A stretch of 64,000 nt of DNA from Burkholderia sp. 4M9327F10 (GTDB lineage: Bacteria > Pseudomonadota > Gammaproteobacteria > Burkholderiales > Burkholderiaceae): positions 1 to 64,000 of the forward strand of contig NZ_SCNV01000026.1 of NCBI RefSeq assembly GCF_005503145.1. Reading direction: 5' to 3'. Position 1 is the first letter of the stretch; every line of letters begins with the position of its first letter. This document shows positions 24,783 through 34,506 of the stretch, in pieces. Both the position numbers and the translations under genes were made by a program. The notes under the pieces are model-generated. The model made no database searches and was not told the origin of the DNA. It saw only the letters and a program-made list of their open reading frames with translations.

Positions 24783-26486
24783 TCAGGCACGTAAAGCCGC
24801 ACGAATGGCAGCGAGCCACAATGCCACGGCATGCGCGCCTGGATCCGCAAAACCGAGCGCGCGGCCACCCACGTAGCTGGAGCGGCCCAGGCGCGGCTTC
24901 ATCGCCGCGGTCTGCGCGGCGCCGGATGTCGCGGCGTCCACCGCGGCCTGCAACGCGCCATCTGCGTCGACTGCGCGCGCCAGGGCGGCTTGCAAAGCGT
25001 CGGCCGCCGGCAGCAACGCATCCACCATGGTGCGGTCGCCCGCATGCGCACCGCCGAGCTCCATCAGCGCGGCGACACCAGCGCTGAACGCATCGGCCCA
25101 GCGCTGCGCATCTGCACCGCCCGCCTGATCGAGCACGCTGCCGGCGCGCAGCAGCATGACTGCATAGAGCGGCCCCGAGGTGCCGCCGACGACGCGCCGC
25201 ACGGTTGCGGACAGCGCCCGCAGTACGGCGCCCGGCGCCGCCTCGCCAGGATAGCGGTCCAGTTCGTGCAGGATGCCGCGTGCGCCGCGGGCAAGGCTGA
25301 TACCCAGATCGCCGTCGCCCACGCGCTGATCCATCTCGGTCAAGAGCGCTTCTGCATCGATCAGGCAGGCACAGACCGCTTCGATCACCCGGCGCAACGC
25401 CGAGTCGCGGCCCAGTTGCGCAGCATGTATCTCGTCTGGCGCGGCCGGCGCATCCTTGATCTGTGCGGGCGCCACACGGCCGCTCAAGGCCGGCCATGCG
25501 GACGTATGAGCGGCGGCATCGAGCCACGCGAGGCGCTGATCGTCGAGGCGCAATAGCGTGAGCGAAACGCCTGCCATTTCCAGCGCGCTCAGGAAGGTGC
25601 CGGCCCAGGCGCGCTCCACCGCGATGCTGCGCCCGGCAAGGTAGCGCAGCGCCGAAGCGGCGACGATATTCAATTCGCTAGGCGGCGTGCCGCCCAGGTT
25701 GTTCACCAGCAATGCCACGCGTTCGCCCGCTTGCAGTGCAAGGTCGTCTACGATCTTCGTCAGCAGACGTGCCACGATCGCATCCGCGGGTTCGAGCGCG
25801 CCGCGTTCAACGCCGGGCTCGCCGTGAATCCCCAGGCCCCATTCGATTTCGCCATCGGCCAGCTCGAACCCGGCCTTGCCTGCCGCCGGCACCGTGCACG
25901 GCGTCAGCGCAACGCCCATCGTGCCGAGCTGCGCAGCCGCGTCCCTGGCGGCCCTCGCCACCTCGTTGAGCGGATGGCCCTGCGCGGCGGCCGCCCCGGC
26001 AATCTTGTGGACCAGTACCGTGCCCGCGAGACCTCGGCGTCCGGCGTGGTCGCCGCTCGCGGCGAGCGCCACGTCGTCGGCGACGATCACCGTCTCCACC
26101 GCGATGCCTTCCGCGCGCGCAATCTCCGCTGCAAGACCGAAGTTGAAGCGATCCCCCGTGTAGTTCTTCACGATCAGCAGGACGCCGGCGGGACCGGCTA
26201 CAGCGCGGATCGCATCGAGCACGGCATCCGTCGAGGGCGACGTAAACACTTCTCCCGCCACCGCCGCACTTAGCATGCCGGGCCCCACGTAACCACCGTG
26301 CGCCGGCTCGTGGCCGGCGCCGCCGCCGGAAATCAGCGCGACTTCACCGCGCCGCGCTGCCGCTTCGCCGTCGGCTCGCACGACGATCGTGCCGCCCTGC
26401 AGCAGCGAAAGACCGGGATTGAGCGCAGCGAGTCCGTCCAGCATCTCAGGGACAACTGCGGAAACATCGTTGATGAGCTTTTTCAT
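24783..26486 (-). CDS. Dihydroxyacetone kinase, fused DhaK-DhaL (ATP-dependent)
   Basis: 567 residues. DhaK domain (about 1-330): GGGAGHEPAHGGYVGPGML, KNYTGDRFNFG and the covalent substrate-binding His221 in GIHGEPG. DhaL domain (about 370-567): MDQRVGDGDLG with the Mg-ATP-binding aspartates, then GGTSGPLYA and GDRTMVDAL. It phosphorylates dihydroxyacetone (and possibly other short ketoses or aldoses) with ATP. The single-chain form does not need PTS partners. Start at 26486 is supported by the conserved MKKLINDVSAVVPEML beginning. It stands alone; no glycerol dehydrogenase adjoins. Confidence 0.93.
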   Translation of the reverse strand: MKKLINDVSAVVPEMLDGLAALNPGLSLLQGGTIVVRADGEAAARRGEVALISGGGAGHEPAHGGYVGPGMLSAAVAGEVFTSPSTDAVLDAIRAVAGPAGVLLIVKNYTGDRFNFGLAAEIARAEGIAVETVIVADDVALAASGDHAGRRGLAGTVLVHKIAGAAAAQGHPLNEVARAARDAAAQLGTMGVALTPCTVPAAGKAGFELADGEIEWGLGIHGEPGVERGALEPADAIVARLLTKIVDDLALQAGERVALLVNNLGGTPPSELNIVAASALRYLAGRSIAVERAWAGTFLSALEMAGVSLTLLRLDDQRLAWLDAAAHTSAWPALSGRVAPAQIKDAPAAPDEIHAAQLGRDSALRRVIEAVCACLIDAEALLTEMDQRVGDGDLGISLARGARGILHELDRYPGEAAPGAVLRALSATVRRVVGGTSGPLYAVMLLRAGSVLDQAGGADAQRWADAFSAGVAALMELGGAHAGDRTMVDALLPAADALQAALARAVDADGALQAAVDAATSGAAQTAAMKPRLGRSSYVGGRALGFADPGAHAVALWLAAIRAALRA

Positions 26487-26723
26487 GTGCGCCAGCTTCC
26501 TTAAAAGCCGCGGGCTCTTCGCCAGGAGTCCCTTGCGGCTGGGTTGCGAGACTGTGATGGGACAGTTGCAAACAGATCAGCGGGAACCCGACTTTACCGC
26601 GCGTTGGGCGGAAGCGCTAAGAGGAAACACGAAACGGGAGAGTGAAGCGAGACACGACAGCAGACAGAGACTGAAGCCATTGAAGCCTCAATGGAACAGC
26701 TTCTATCTGCGCCGGATATGCGT

Positions 26724-26800
26724 TGGTAGGCTCGATTGGATTCGAACCAACGACCCCCACCATGTCAAGGTGGTGCTCTAACCAACTGAGCTACGAGCCT
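26724..26800 (-). tRNA. tRNA-Val (anticodon GAC)
   Basis: 77 nt with encoded CCA. The acceptor stem is perfect (AGGCTCG with CGAGCCT), D arm GCTC/GAGC, anticodon arm CCACC-TTGACAT-GGTGG, T arm GTTGG-TTCGAAT-CCAAT. It resembles E. coli valine tRNA(GAC) in the anticodon arm. Confidence 0.97.
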
Positions 26801-26870
26801 TTAGAGGCGCGAATTATAGAGACTCTCTTTACACAGCACAAGCCCTTGGAGACGATCGTGCCGCGTCGCC

Positions 26871-26910
26871 GGATTGCGCCGGATTGCGCCGGATTGCGCT
26901 GGATTGCGCC
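26871..26910. repeat. 10-bp tandem repeat, four copies (GGATTGCGCC)
   Basis: Four head-to-tail copies, the third with one C-to-T change, located between the tRNA and the methyltransferase gene. Ten-base periodicity keeps all copies on one face of the helix. Too short and without spacers, so not CRISPR. Confidence 0.85.
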
Positions 26911-26992
26911 CGGTATGTCCGGGTGCTGTAATGCGTACACCGCGCCGGCGTAGGCGCGCTCCAATGAAATAGCTGCGGGAGCAGCGGCGAAA

Positions 26993-27721
26993 ATGACCCA
27001 GAATATCTACGACGATCCCGGCTTCTTCGCGGGATACAGCCAGCTCGGGCGTTCGGTGCACGGCCTGGCAGGCGCTGCGGAATGGCCCGCGCTGCGTGCC
27101 TTGCTTCCCGCCCTGCACGGCCTTGACGTGGCCGATCTCGGCTGCGGCTTCGGCTGGTTTTGCCGCTGGGCGCGCGAACAGGGCGCGGCGACGGTGCTTG
27201 GGCTCGACGTTTCGGAGAAGATGCTGACGCAAGCGCAAGCATCCTCGGCGGATAGCGCGATTACCTATGCCAAAGCGGACCTCGAAGCACTCGAACTGCC
27301 GGAGGCTGGTTTTGATCTGGCCTATAGCTCGCTCGCCTTTCACTACATCGTCAATCTGGCGGGCCTGCTCAAAACCGTTCATCGGGCACTGCGGCGAGAC
27401 GCCTCACTCATCTTCTCGATCGAGCATCCGATCTATATGGCCTCGCGGCATCCGGGCTGGATCATCGGTGCTGACGGGCACAAGACCTGGCCCGTCGACA
27501 GTTATCAGCAGGAAGGCGCGCGTGTGACGAACTGGCTAGCCGACGGGGTCGTCAAGCAGCACCGCACGGTCGGCACACTGCTCAATCTGCTGATCCACAC
27601 GGGTTTCAGCATTGCGCACGTCGAGGAATGGGGCCCCACCGGAGAGCAGGTCGCGGCCCACCCGGAGCTCGCCGAAGAGCGCGAGCGGCCGATGATGTTG
27701 CTGATCTCGGCGCGCCGCTGA
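26993..27721 (+). CDS. Class I SAM-dependent methyltransferase (Methyltransf_11/25 type)
   Basis: 242 residues. SAM-binding motif I is DVADLGCGFGWFCRW (about 44-58), an acidic motif II follows (VLGLDVSEKML), then FDLAYSSLAFHYIVN. C-terminal FSIEHPIYMASRHPGW and WGPTGEQVAAHPELAEERERPMMLLISARR are typical of the small-molecule methyltransferases annotated across Proteobacteria. Substrate unknown. Monocistronic, next to a tRNA. Confidence 0.9.
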   Translation: MTQNIYDDPGFFAGYSQLGRSVHGLAGAAEWPALRALLPALHGLDVADLGCGFGWFCRWAREQGAATVLGLDVSEKMLTQAQASSADSAITYAKADLEALELPEAGFDLAYSSLAFHYIVNLAGLLKTVHRALRRDASLIFSIEHPIYMASRHPGWIIGADGHKTWPVDSYQQEGARVTNWLADGVVKQHRTVGTLLNLLIHTGFSIAHVEEWGPTGEQVAAHPELAEERERPMMLLISARR

Positions 27722-27795
27722 TGCGCTGACCCATGCAGGGATACTGGCGGGCCGCCGCAAGCTGCGCGGCGCCCGCCGTCCCCCTCCCTTGCGAA

Positions 27796-28791
27796 TCAGC
27801 TACCCGTCAACTGACGCAAGCTATCCAGGGTTTCCGAATAGGTGCCCGTCTGTCCATTCGCCGTGACCGATATATTGACCGTCGAGTTGCCGCCGGGCGT
27901 GATGCTCTCCACCGCGTTGTCACCCGACAGTTGAATCACACCGCCCTGCACCACACCGTTGCTGATGGTGACCGGCGTCGGCGTCGTGACGTTGAATGCG
28001 ATCACCGCATCGCTCGCCTGCACACTGATCCCGCCGCTCGTCGACACCGTGTCGCCGGAAGGGTCGGAGTCGTGCACACGAGAGTAGCTAAGCGAAGTAA
28101 TCGAGATCGTGCCGCTCACGTTTCCCGAGGTCGCCGCATGCGTGATATTGAGCGTCACGCTCGGCGAACTCGCGGTGGTCGTCGTCACGCCGGTTGCGGC
28201 GTCATAGCTCATCGTGAAGGTAGCCGTGCCGTTTAGCACCGTGGTGCCGTTCGACGAAACCAAGGTCAGGTTGTTGGCGCTCTCGACCGCCGTGTACGAC
28301 CAGTTCGCCGTATCGTCACCCACCACCCCTTGCGCGCTTTGCACCTGCACCGTCACCGAACCGCTGACCGTGGCGCTGCTCGACACGCCGGGCGCGCTCA
28401 CCTGGCCCACGCATTGATTGAAGTTGACTGTTGCCGTTTCACCGCCTTGCAACCCGGACGTACCGGCATTTTGCGTGGCGACCACGATCGAGCCGCTGGC
28501 AGGACACACCGTCGTCGCCGTGGCGGTGCTCGCGCTCACGCTGCTCACCAGCGATTGCACAACCGATGTATAGATGGCCGCGACGCCCGGACCGGACAAT
28601 ATTCCAAACGCCGCCGCATAGCGCGCAACCGGTTCGCTTTGCACCGCCGTGGAGAGCTTCAACTGATTCGAAGCCGCGCTGCTCGCGGCGCTCCCCGACC
28701 CGCTTCCTCCGCCGCCGCACGCGCTCAACAAGGCCGTTGCTGCGACGAGCGCCGCCGCAGCGATTGACCGTGACGCCTGATACCAAGACAT
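27796..28791 (-). CDS. Ser/Thr-rich lipoprotein, hypothetical
   Basis: 331 residues. The lipoprotein signal ends ALLSAC followed by a GGGGSGSGS linker. The remainder is beta-rich and extremely Ser/Thr/Val/Gly-rich (SGSVTVQVQSAQGVVGDDT, TTTTASSPSVTLNITHAATS), like many Burkholderia surface or periplasmic lipoproteins, with two Cys (VCPASG, NQCVGQ) able to pair. No recognised domain. It is divergent from the beta-barrel protein at 29177. Confidence 0.8.
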   Translation of the reverse strand: MSWYQASRSIAAAALVAATALLSACGGGGSGSGSAASSAASNQLKLSTAVQSEPVARYAAAFGILSGPGVAAIYTSVVQSLVSSVSASTATATTVCPASGSIVVATQNAGTSGLQGGETATVNFNQCVGQVSAPGVSSSATVSGSVTVQVQSAQGVVGDDTANWSYTAVESANNLTLVSSNGTTVLNGTATFTMSYDAATGVTTTTASSPSVTLNITHAATSGNVSGTISITSLSYSRVHDSDPSGDTVSTSGGISVQASDAVIAFNVTTPTPVTISNGVVQGGVIQLSGDNAVESITPGGNSTVNISVTANGQTGTYSETLDSLRQLTGS

Positions 28792-29176
28792 GCCTGCTCC
28801 ACTCTATAAAAATGCCGGCGTGCACACGGTTACGCCCTTTGCAAACGAGGCGCATCGCACGCCTCTTTTATCAGATGAATCGACCCGCCCCGCGGCTCCG
28901 TGCGCAACACGAACAGGTCAATGGGTGAAGCGATTATCGAAGCGAGGCGAGACAGGCAATCTCACGAATAGGCCTTAAAAAACGGCTCAAATCTATTCAG
29001 TAAACCGAATCATCTGACGATACGGCAATACTTACCCGCATAAAATTCCGGTTTCGCGAACTAACGGCTCACAATTGCGAACTGCTGCGTGAATGCCCTC
29101 TTGTTCGCGCATTTGAACCGCTCGATCAAACCGTAAAGTCTGCTCCACGAGTGGATCCCTTTACGGAGAAGGTGCG
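28792..29176. promoter_or_regulatory. Divergent promoter region of lipoprotein and outer-membrane protein
   Basis: 385 bp, AT-richer than the genes. GCGAACT occurs twice about 20 bp apart near 29057-29083. No gene, RNA or clear palindrome was found. Confidence 0.4.
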
Positions 29177-29830
29177 GTGAAACAGGTCAAAATTGCGGCT
29201 CTGGTCGCAGCAATCGCGATGCTCGCGGCAGGCGCCGCACATTCGCAAGAAGTGTATGTTCAGGGTGGCTCGCTTGGCGCGGGTGTCGGCGCGGCAATGC
29301 CGCTCAACTCGTGGGCTGGGGTGCACGCCGAACTCGAAGGCCTTGGCTTTTCGCACTCGGTGAACGTGGACGGCAATCAATACGACGGCCACCTCAGACT
29401 GTTGCAAGGCGGCCTGTACCTGGATCTGTTTCCGTTTTCGTCGAGCGGCTTTCGCGTGACCACCGGTGCGCTAATCAATGACGACCAGTTGCAGGCGCAC
29501 GCCGTCCCCAACGCGGACGGCAACTACAAGATTGGCAACGACTATGTGCCGGCAGTCGGCCCCGCGCCATCCGCCACCGCGACGCTACCGCGGGTGATGC
29601 CGTATCTCGGCATCGGCTATGGCCACAAGCCGGTCACCAAAGGCTTTGGTCTGACGCTTGATCTCGGCGTGGCTTATGGCCGTCCGCGTGTGTCGTATAG
29701 CGTGCCGCAGATCTACACGCTCTTCACGACTCAGGCCAATATCGACCAGGAAGAACAGAATCTGGACAACAAAGCGGACCGCTACAAGCTGTATCCGGTC
29801 GCCCAGATCGGTTTGACCTATCGGTTCTGA
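29177..29830 (+). CDS. Outer-membrane beta-barrel-like protein
   Basis: 217 residues starting at GTG 29177, with GGAG about nine bases upstream. A signal peptide (cleaved after AHSQ or nearby) precedes alternating amphipathic strands (VYVQGGSLGAGVGAAMPL, HLRLLQGGLYLDLFPF, VMPYLGIGYGHKP). The last residue is Phe (IGLTYRF), the C-terminal signature used by BAM to assemble outer-membrane barrels. About eight strands would fit the length. No specific porin family recognised. Confidence 0.8.
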   Translation: MKQVKIAALVAAIAMLAAGAAHSQEVYVQGGSLGAGVGAAMPLNSWAGVHAELEGLGFSHSVNVDGNQYDGHLRLLQGGLYLDLFPFSSSGFRVTTGALINDDQLQAHAVPNADGNYKIGNDYVPAVGPAPSATATLPRVMPYLGIGYGHKPVTKGFGLTLDLGVAYGRPRVSYSVPQIYTLFTTQANIDQEEQNLDNKADRYKLYPVAQIGLTYRF

Positions 29831-29859
29831 AAGGCACGCCGCGACGTCCACTCAAGAAA

Positions 29860-29892
29860 AATGCCGCCGACCCGTAGTGGGCCGGCGGCATT
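29860..29892. terminator. Bidirectional terminator between the barrel gene and the RND operon
   Basis: AATGCCGCCG (29860-29869) pairs with CGGCGGCATT (29883-29892), and CCC/GGG extends the stem over a single mismatch around a GTAGT loop. On the minus strand it is followed by TTTTT, so it best serves the efflux operon; it may also stop the barrel transcript. Confidence 0.85.
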
Positions 29893-29920
29893 GCCGTGAG
29901 TTTCGTTTAAAGCGACGAAC

Positions 29921-32900
29921 TTACGTGCTTGCGTCGTTCGCACCTTCATCGCGGGCGGGGTGAATCTTGTGCGTGACTTCGTCAAGCTTGTCACCCAGCA
30001 TACGCCGCACGACCACATAGAACACCGGGATCAGCAGCAGGCCGAAGAAGGTCGCAAACAGCATCCCGCCAATCACCCCCGTGCCGATCTCATGCCGGGA
30101 GGATGCACCGGCGCCGGTCGAGAGCACCAGCGGCAACACCCCAAGAATGAAGGCCATCGAGGTCATCAGAATTGGCCGCAAGCGCTGCTTGCCCGCGGTC
30201 AGCACGGCGTCGTACAGCGTCATGCCGTGAGCCTGGCCTTCCACGGCGAACTCCACGATCAGAATGGCGTTCTTGGCCGCCAGACCGATCACGGTCACGA
30301 GACCGATCTTGAAGTAGATGTCGTTCGGCACGCCGGTCAGCAGACAGAACGTCAGCATGCCGAGCATGCCAAGCGGCACCACCAGCAGCACGGCGACCGG
30401 AATCGACCAGCTTTCGTACAAGGCCGCGAGACACAGGAACACCACCACGATCGACAGGACCATCAGCAGCGTCGCCGAGTTACCCGCGATGATTTCCTGG
30501 TAGGACTGACCCGTCCAGTCCGCGGCGAAACCTGCTGGCAACTGCGTGTCGATAATGTGCTGGACCGTCGCCATGGCCTGCCCCGTGGAATAACCCGGCG
30601 CAGGGTTGCCCACGATTTCGATGGCGGAGTAGCCGTTATAGCGCGGCAGCGCCACCGGGCCGACATCCCAATGCGCCTTCACCACGCTCGACAGCGGCAC
30701 CATGTTGTACGGACTGAGCGAGGTATCGGTTGCCGAGGAGTTGACCTGAGTCAGGTAGCCACTGGTATTGGTGGTACTTGAGGCGCTGCTGGTCGTGCCC
30801 GACGACGCGCTGGTAATGCCGCTTGGCGTATAGATGTGCTGGAACGCGTCCAGGTCCATCCGGTACGGCGCATCGGCCTGGAGATACACGCGCTTGACAC
30901 GGCCGCCGTAGGTGAACTGATTCACATAGTACGGCGCGAGCTCCATCTGGATGGAGTTGTAGACATCCGTGAGCGAGAGCCCCATGGCCTGCGCCTGGAC
31001 GCGGTCGACGGAGATCTGCAACTGCGGCGCCTCAGGCAGCGAATTGGGACGAATGCCGTACAGCGTCGAATCCTTGGCGGCATTGCTGAGCAGGAGGCCT
31101 TCCGCACGCGCCAGTTCCGCGCGCGACTGACCCGCACGAGCCTGCAGATACATGTCGACGCCGCCGAACTGGCTCAAGCCGCGGATCGTCGGCAAGTTCA
31201 CCGCGAAGACCTGCGCCTCCGGCATGCCATGCAGAATCCGGTTGACCTGGGGAATCAGCTGCATCGCGGTTTGCGAGCGTACGCCCCAGTCGGTCAGCTT
31301 GATAAACGCCATGCCCACGTTTTCGCTGCTGCCCACGAAGCTGAAGCCTTCGACCTGGAACACGCTGTCGATGTCCTTGGCGATGGCACTATGCTCGAGC
31401 CGGTTCGACATCGCGGTCATCGCCGCATCCGTACGCTGGAGCGTGGCGCCAGTCGGCAGATTGACGAGGGCGAGAATGAAGCCCTGGTCTTCGTCCGGCA
31501 CGAAGCTGGTTGGCAAGCGCGTGTACAGGAAACCCGCCAGCACCGCCAGCAGCACGAACACAATCATCCAGCGCGGCGCATGACGAACCGCACCGCCGAT
31601 CTGCCTGAAGTAGGTCTTGTTGACCCGATCGAAGCCGCTGTCGAACCAGCGGAACACGATGTTTTTCTTGTGGTGGTCGGTCGGCTTGAGAATCGCGGCA
31701 CACAGCGCCGGCGTGAACGACATGGCGAGGAACGCCGACATCGCCATCGAGACTGCAATCGTCAGCGCGAACTGCGCGTAGATGATGCCGGTCGCGCCCG
31801 GCTGCAAGGCCGAAGGAATGAACACGGCCGACAGCACGACGGTGATCGCGATAATGGCGCCGGTAATCTGGCCCATCGCCTTGCGGGTCGCCTCCCGAGG
31901 CTGGAGATTCTCCTCGGTCATGATGCGCTCGACGTTCTCGATCACGACGATCGCATCGTCCACCACAATGCCGATGGCGAGCACCATCCCGAACAGCGTA
32001 AGCTGGTTGAGCGTGTAATGCAGCAGCGAAAGGCCGATAAACGTGCCCAGCAACGCAACCGGAATGACGAGCGTCGGAATGATCGTGGCGCGCAGGTTCT
32101 GCAGAAAGATCAGCATCACCACGAACACGAGCGCGATAGCTTCGATCAGCGTGCGGACCACGTCGGTGATCGACGCGGTAATGAACGGCGTCGTATCGTA
32201 AGGCACATTCCAGGTGACGCCCGGCGGCAGATCCTTGGCGAGCACGGCCATTTCCGCCTTCACCGCCTTGGCCACAGCCAGTGCGTTGGCGCCCGGCAGC
32301 AGGTAGACGCCCATGCCGCCTGCCGCTTTGCCCTTATAGACAGCAGCCGAGCCATAGCTCTGCGCGCCGAAGCTGATACGCGCCACGTCGCTCAGCCTGA
32401 CCACCGTGCCGTTGTTGTTGGTGAGCAGAATGATGTCGTTGAACTGCTTGATCGAGGAGAACAGCGAGTCGCCCGACACGGTCGCGGTGAACACCTGGCC
32501 CTTGACCGCCGGATCGGCGCCGAGCGAACCCGTCGCGAACTGCGCGTTCTGTGCACTGACGGCGTTGAGCACCTGCGTCGTCGACAAGCCGTAGCCCTGC
32601 AGCTTGTCCGGATTCAGCCAGATACGCACGGCGTATTCCGAACCCAGCATGAAGGTGTTGCCCACGCCGTTCACCCGCGCAATCACCGGCTGGATCTGCG
32701 AGGCAACAATGTCGCTCAGACGCGGGGCGTCGATGGCAGGGTTGCTCGACTGCAGCGAGATGAACATCAGAATGTCCGGGCTCGCCTTGGCAACCACCAC
32801 GCCTTGCTGAGTCACCTCGGCCGGCAACAGCGGCTGCGCAAGAGCAACCTTGTTCTGCACCTGCACTTCCGCCGTATCCGGATTGGTGCCGGTAGCGAAG

Positions 32901-33178
32901 CTCAACGTGATGGTGACCGTGCCGTTGGAATTGGAGGCCGAGTTGAAGTACAGCAGGTTGTCGATGCCGGTCAACTGCTGCTCGATCACCTGAGTGACGG
33001 TCGATTCCATGGTCGCCGCGCTGGCGCCAGGGTAGGTTGCCGTGACGGTCACTTCAGGCGGTGCGATGTCCGGATAGGAGTCGATGCCGAGATTCAGCAT
33101 CGCAATCACCCCTATCAGGCAGATCAGGATCGGGATCACCCAGGCAAAGACTGGGCGATCGATAAAAAACTTTGGCAT
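29921..33178 (-). CDS. RND multidrug efflux permease (HAE1, AcrB/MexB type)
   Basis: 1,085 residues. Opens MPKFFIDRPVFAWVIPILICLIG, as in AcrB-type pumps. The TM4 proton-relay aspartates are in GIVVDDAIVVIENVER and the TM10 lysine in GLAAKNAILIVEFA, so the transport machinery is intact. Two large periplasmic loops carry the drug-binding porter domain. Odd: a Ser/Thr-rich run (SSGTTSSASSTTNTSGYL, about bases 30720-30820) is inserted in the second loop, longer than in typical members. It pumps drugs using the proton gradient together with the adaptor and outer-membrane factor encoded upstream. Last gene of the operon, 12 bp after the adaptor. Confidence 0.95.
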   Translation of the reverse strand: MPKFFIDRPVFAWVIPILICLIGVIAMLNLGIDSYPDIAPPEVTVTATYPGASAATMESTVTQVIEQQLTGIDNLLYFNSASNSNGTVTITLSFATGTNPDTAEVQVQNKVALAQPLLPAEVTQQGVVVAKASPDILMFISLQSSNPAIDAPRLSDIVASQIQPVIARVNGVGNTFMLGSEYAVRIWLNPDKLQGYGLSTTQVLNAVSAQNAQFATGSLGADPAVKGQVFTATVSGDSLFSSIKQFNDIILLTNNNGTVVRLSDVARISFGAQSYGSAAVYKGKAAGGMGVYLLPGANALAVAKAVKAEMAVLAKDLPPGVTWNVPYDTTPFITASITDVVRTLIEAIALVFVVMLIFLQNLRATIIPTLVIPVALLGTFIGLSLLHYTLNQLTLFGMVLAIGIVVDDAIVVIENVERIMTEENLQPREATRKAMGQITGAIIAITVVLSAVFIPSALQPGATGIIYAQFALTIAVSMAMSAFLAMSFTPALCAAILKPTDHHKKNIVFRWFDSGFDRVNKTYFRQIGGAVRHAPRWMIVFVLLAVLAGFLYTRLPTSFVPDEDQGFILALVNLPTGATLQRTDAAMTAMSNRLEHSAIAKDIDSVFQVEGFSFVGSSENVGMAFIKLTDWGVRSQTAMQLIPQVNRILHGMPEAQVFAVNLPTIRGLSQFGGVDMYLQARAGQSRAELARAEGLLLSNAAKDSTLYGIRPNSLPEAPQLQISVDRVQAQAMGLSLTDVYNSIQMELAPYYVNQFTYGGRVKRVYLQADAPYRMDLDAFQHIYTPSGITSASSGTTSSASSTTNTSGYLTQVNSSATDTSLSPYNMVPLSSVVKAHWDVGPVALPRYNGYSAIEIVGNPAPGYSTGQAMATVQHIIDTQLPAGFAADWTGQSYQEIIAGNSATLLMVLSIVVVFLCLAALYESWSIPVAVLLVVPLGMLGMLTFCLLTGVPNDIYFKIGLVTVIGLAAKNAILIVEFAVEGQAHGMTLYDAVLTAGKQRLRPILMTSMAFILGVLPLVLSTGAGASSRHEIGTGVIGGMLFATFFGLLLIPVFYVVVRRMLGDKLDEVTHKIHPARDEGANDAST

Positions 33179-33190
33179 GGGACGGCGTCC

Positions 33191-34396
33191 TTATTGTGCG
33201 TTGCCGGAGTTCTGAGCAACTGCTGCCGTGGCGGAACCACCTTGCGGAGCGGCGGGAGCCTGCCACGGGCTTGCCTTGACCTGAGCACCCTCGTGCGCGC
33301 CTTGCAGACCCGAGACGATCACCTGGTCTCCGGCCGCAAGGCCGCCGGTGACGATCCAGTTGTTGCCGGCGCTGTCGGTTGCCGTGACGTCCTTGCGCGC
33401 AACCTTGCTGTCCGCACCGACAACGAGTGCGTAGGCGCCTACCGTGTCGCGTTGCAGCGCCTGCTGCGGCACGAGGAAGATGTTGCTCTGCTGGCCGAGG
33501 TTGACGTTCATCGTCACGTACATGCCCGGCAGCAGCGTGTGCTGCGGGTTGGCCACAAGCGCGCGCAGGTTCACGGCGCCGGTGGTGGCGTTCACGGTGA
33601 CGTCCGAGAAATCCAGCGTGCCCAGCTGGTTGTACTTGCTGCCGTTGGGCAGGACGAGTTGCACGGTCGTCTTGTCCGGCTGGGAAAGCGCGACGTTGCC
33701 GCGGGCGCTTGCTTCGCGCAGCGTCAGCAGATCGGCCGCACTGATCGTGAAATTCACGTAAAGCGGATCGACCTGGTTGACAGTCGTGAGCAAGGTTCCG
33801 CCCGAACCGGCGTCGGCCGTGCTGCTGCCCACCACGGCGCCGACGGTGACCTGCTGCTGGCTGGCAATGCCGCTAATCGGCGAGGTCACCTTCGTGTAGC
33901 CGAGGTTGACCCGCGCGCTGTCCACCAGCGCCTGATCGGCCTTGACCTTGGCAGCATCGGAGCGAACCGTTGCATCGGCGTTGTCGACGGTCTGTTGCGA
34001 CACGGAGCCGACCGGCAGGAGCTTGTGATAACGCGCCGCGTTGACCTTGTCGTTCTGATACGTCGCCTCGTCTTCGCCGAGGACGCCCAGGTCGTTGTTG
34101 AGCTGCGCCTGATAGTAAGAGGGGTCGATCTCGAACAGCACCTGGCCGGCCTTAACGTCACTGCCTTCCTTATAGACGCGTTTGGTGAGAACACCGGAAA
34201 CGCGCGCCGTGACGTTGGCGCTCAGATAAGGCGAAAGACGCCCGACCAGATCTCTCGTCAGCGCAGTGGTCTGCGGCTGGACAGTAAGCACCCCCACCTG
34301 GGCCGGCGGCGGCGCGGGCGGCTGGCTGTGCCCGCCGCAACCATACAGGGCAAACATGGCGAACAGGCCTACGCCCAGCAAGGGTATTGACTTCAT
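33191..34396 (-). CDS. RND efflux periplasmic adaptor lipoprotein (MFP family)
   Basis: 401 residues from ATG 34396 with GGAG five bases upstream. The longer frame starting at 34510 overlaps the preceding stop as ATGA, but it would put 38 polar residues before the signal, so it is not preferred. Lipobox ALYGC, then lipoyl/barrel-sandwich halves (VSGVLTKRVYKEGSDVKAGQVLFEID and VNLGYTKVTSPISGIASQQQVTVG), an alpha-hairpin between them and beta-barrel and membrane-proximal domains. It bridges the RND pump and the outer-membrane channel. Followed after 12 bp by the permease. Confidence 0.94.
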   Translation of the reverse strand: MKSIPLLGVGLFAMFALYGCGGHSQPPAPPPAQVGVLTVQPQTTALTRDLVGRLSPYLSANVTARVSGVLTKRVYKEGSDVKAGQVLFEIDPSYYQAQLNNDLGVLGEDEATYQNDKVNAARYHKLLPVGSVSQQTVDNADATVRSDAAKVKADQALVDSARVNLGYTKVTSPISGIASQQQVTVGAVVGSSTADAGSGGTLLTTVNQVDPLYVNFTISAADLLTLREASARGNVALSQPDKTTVQLVLPNGSKYNQLGTLDFSDVTVNATTGAVNLRALVANPQHTLLPGMYVTMNVNLGQQSNIFLVPQQALQRDTVGAYALVVGADSKVARKDVTATDSAGNNWIVTGGLAAGDQVIVSGLQGAHEGAQVKASPWQAPAAPQGGSATAAVAQNSGNAQ

Positions 34397-34506
34397 GGAG
34401 ACTCCGTTTTTTCCCGATTCCCGATGCCCCGATGCCAGTTGCTGCACATAAGCGCAGGCGTACTGGACATTCCATTCGCGCGAGCGATCACGTGTATGGC
34501 GATCTT

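Noticed and set aside
26871..26910. CRISPR-like direct repeats near the tRNA
   Set aside because: The units are 10 bp, head to tail and without spacers; no cas genes.
30836..34390. Very long plus-strand frame (about 1,184 codons) antisense to the RND operon
   Set aside because: Composition is Arg/His-rich with no domain, and the minus strand encodes complete efflux proteins; it is a high-GC shadow.
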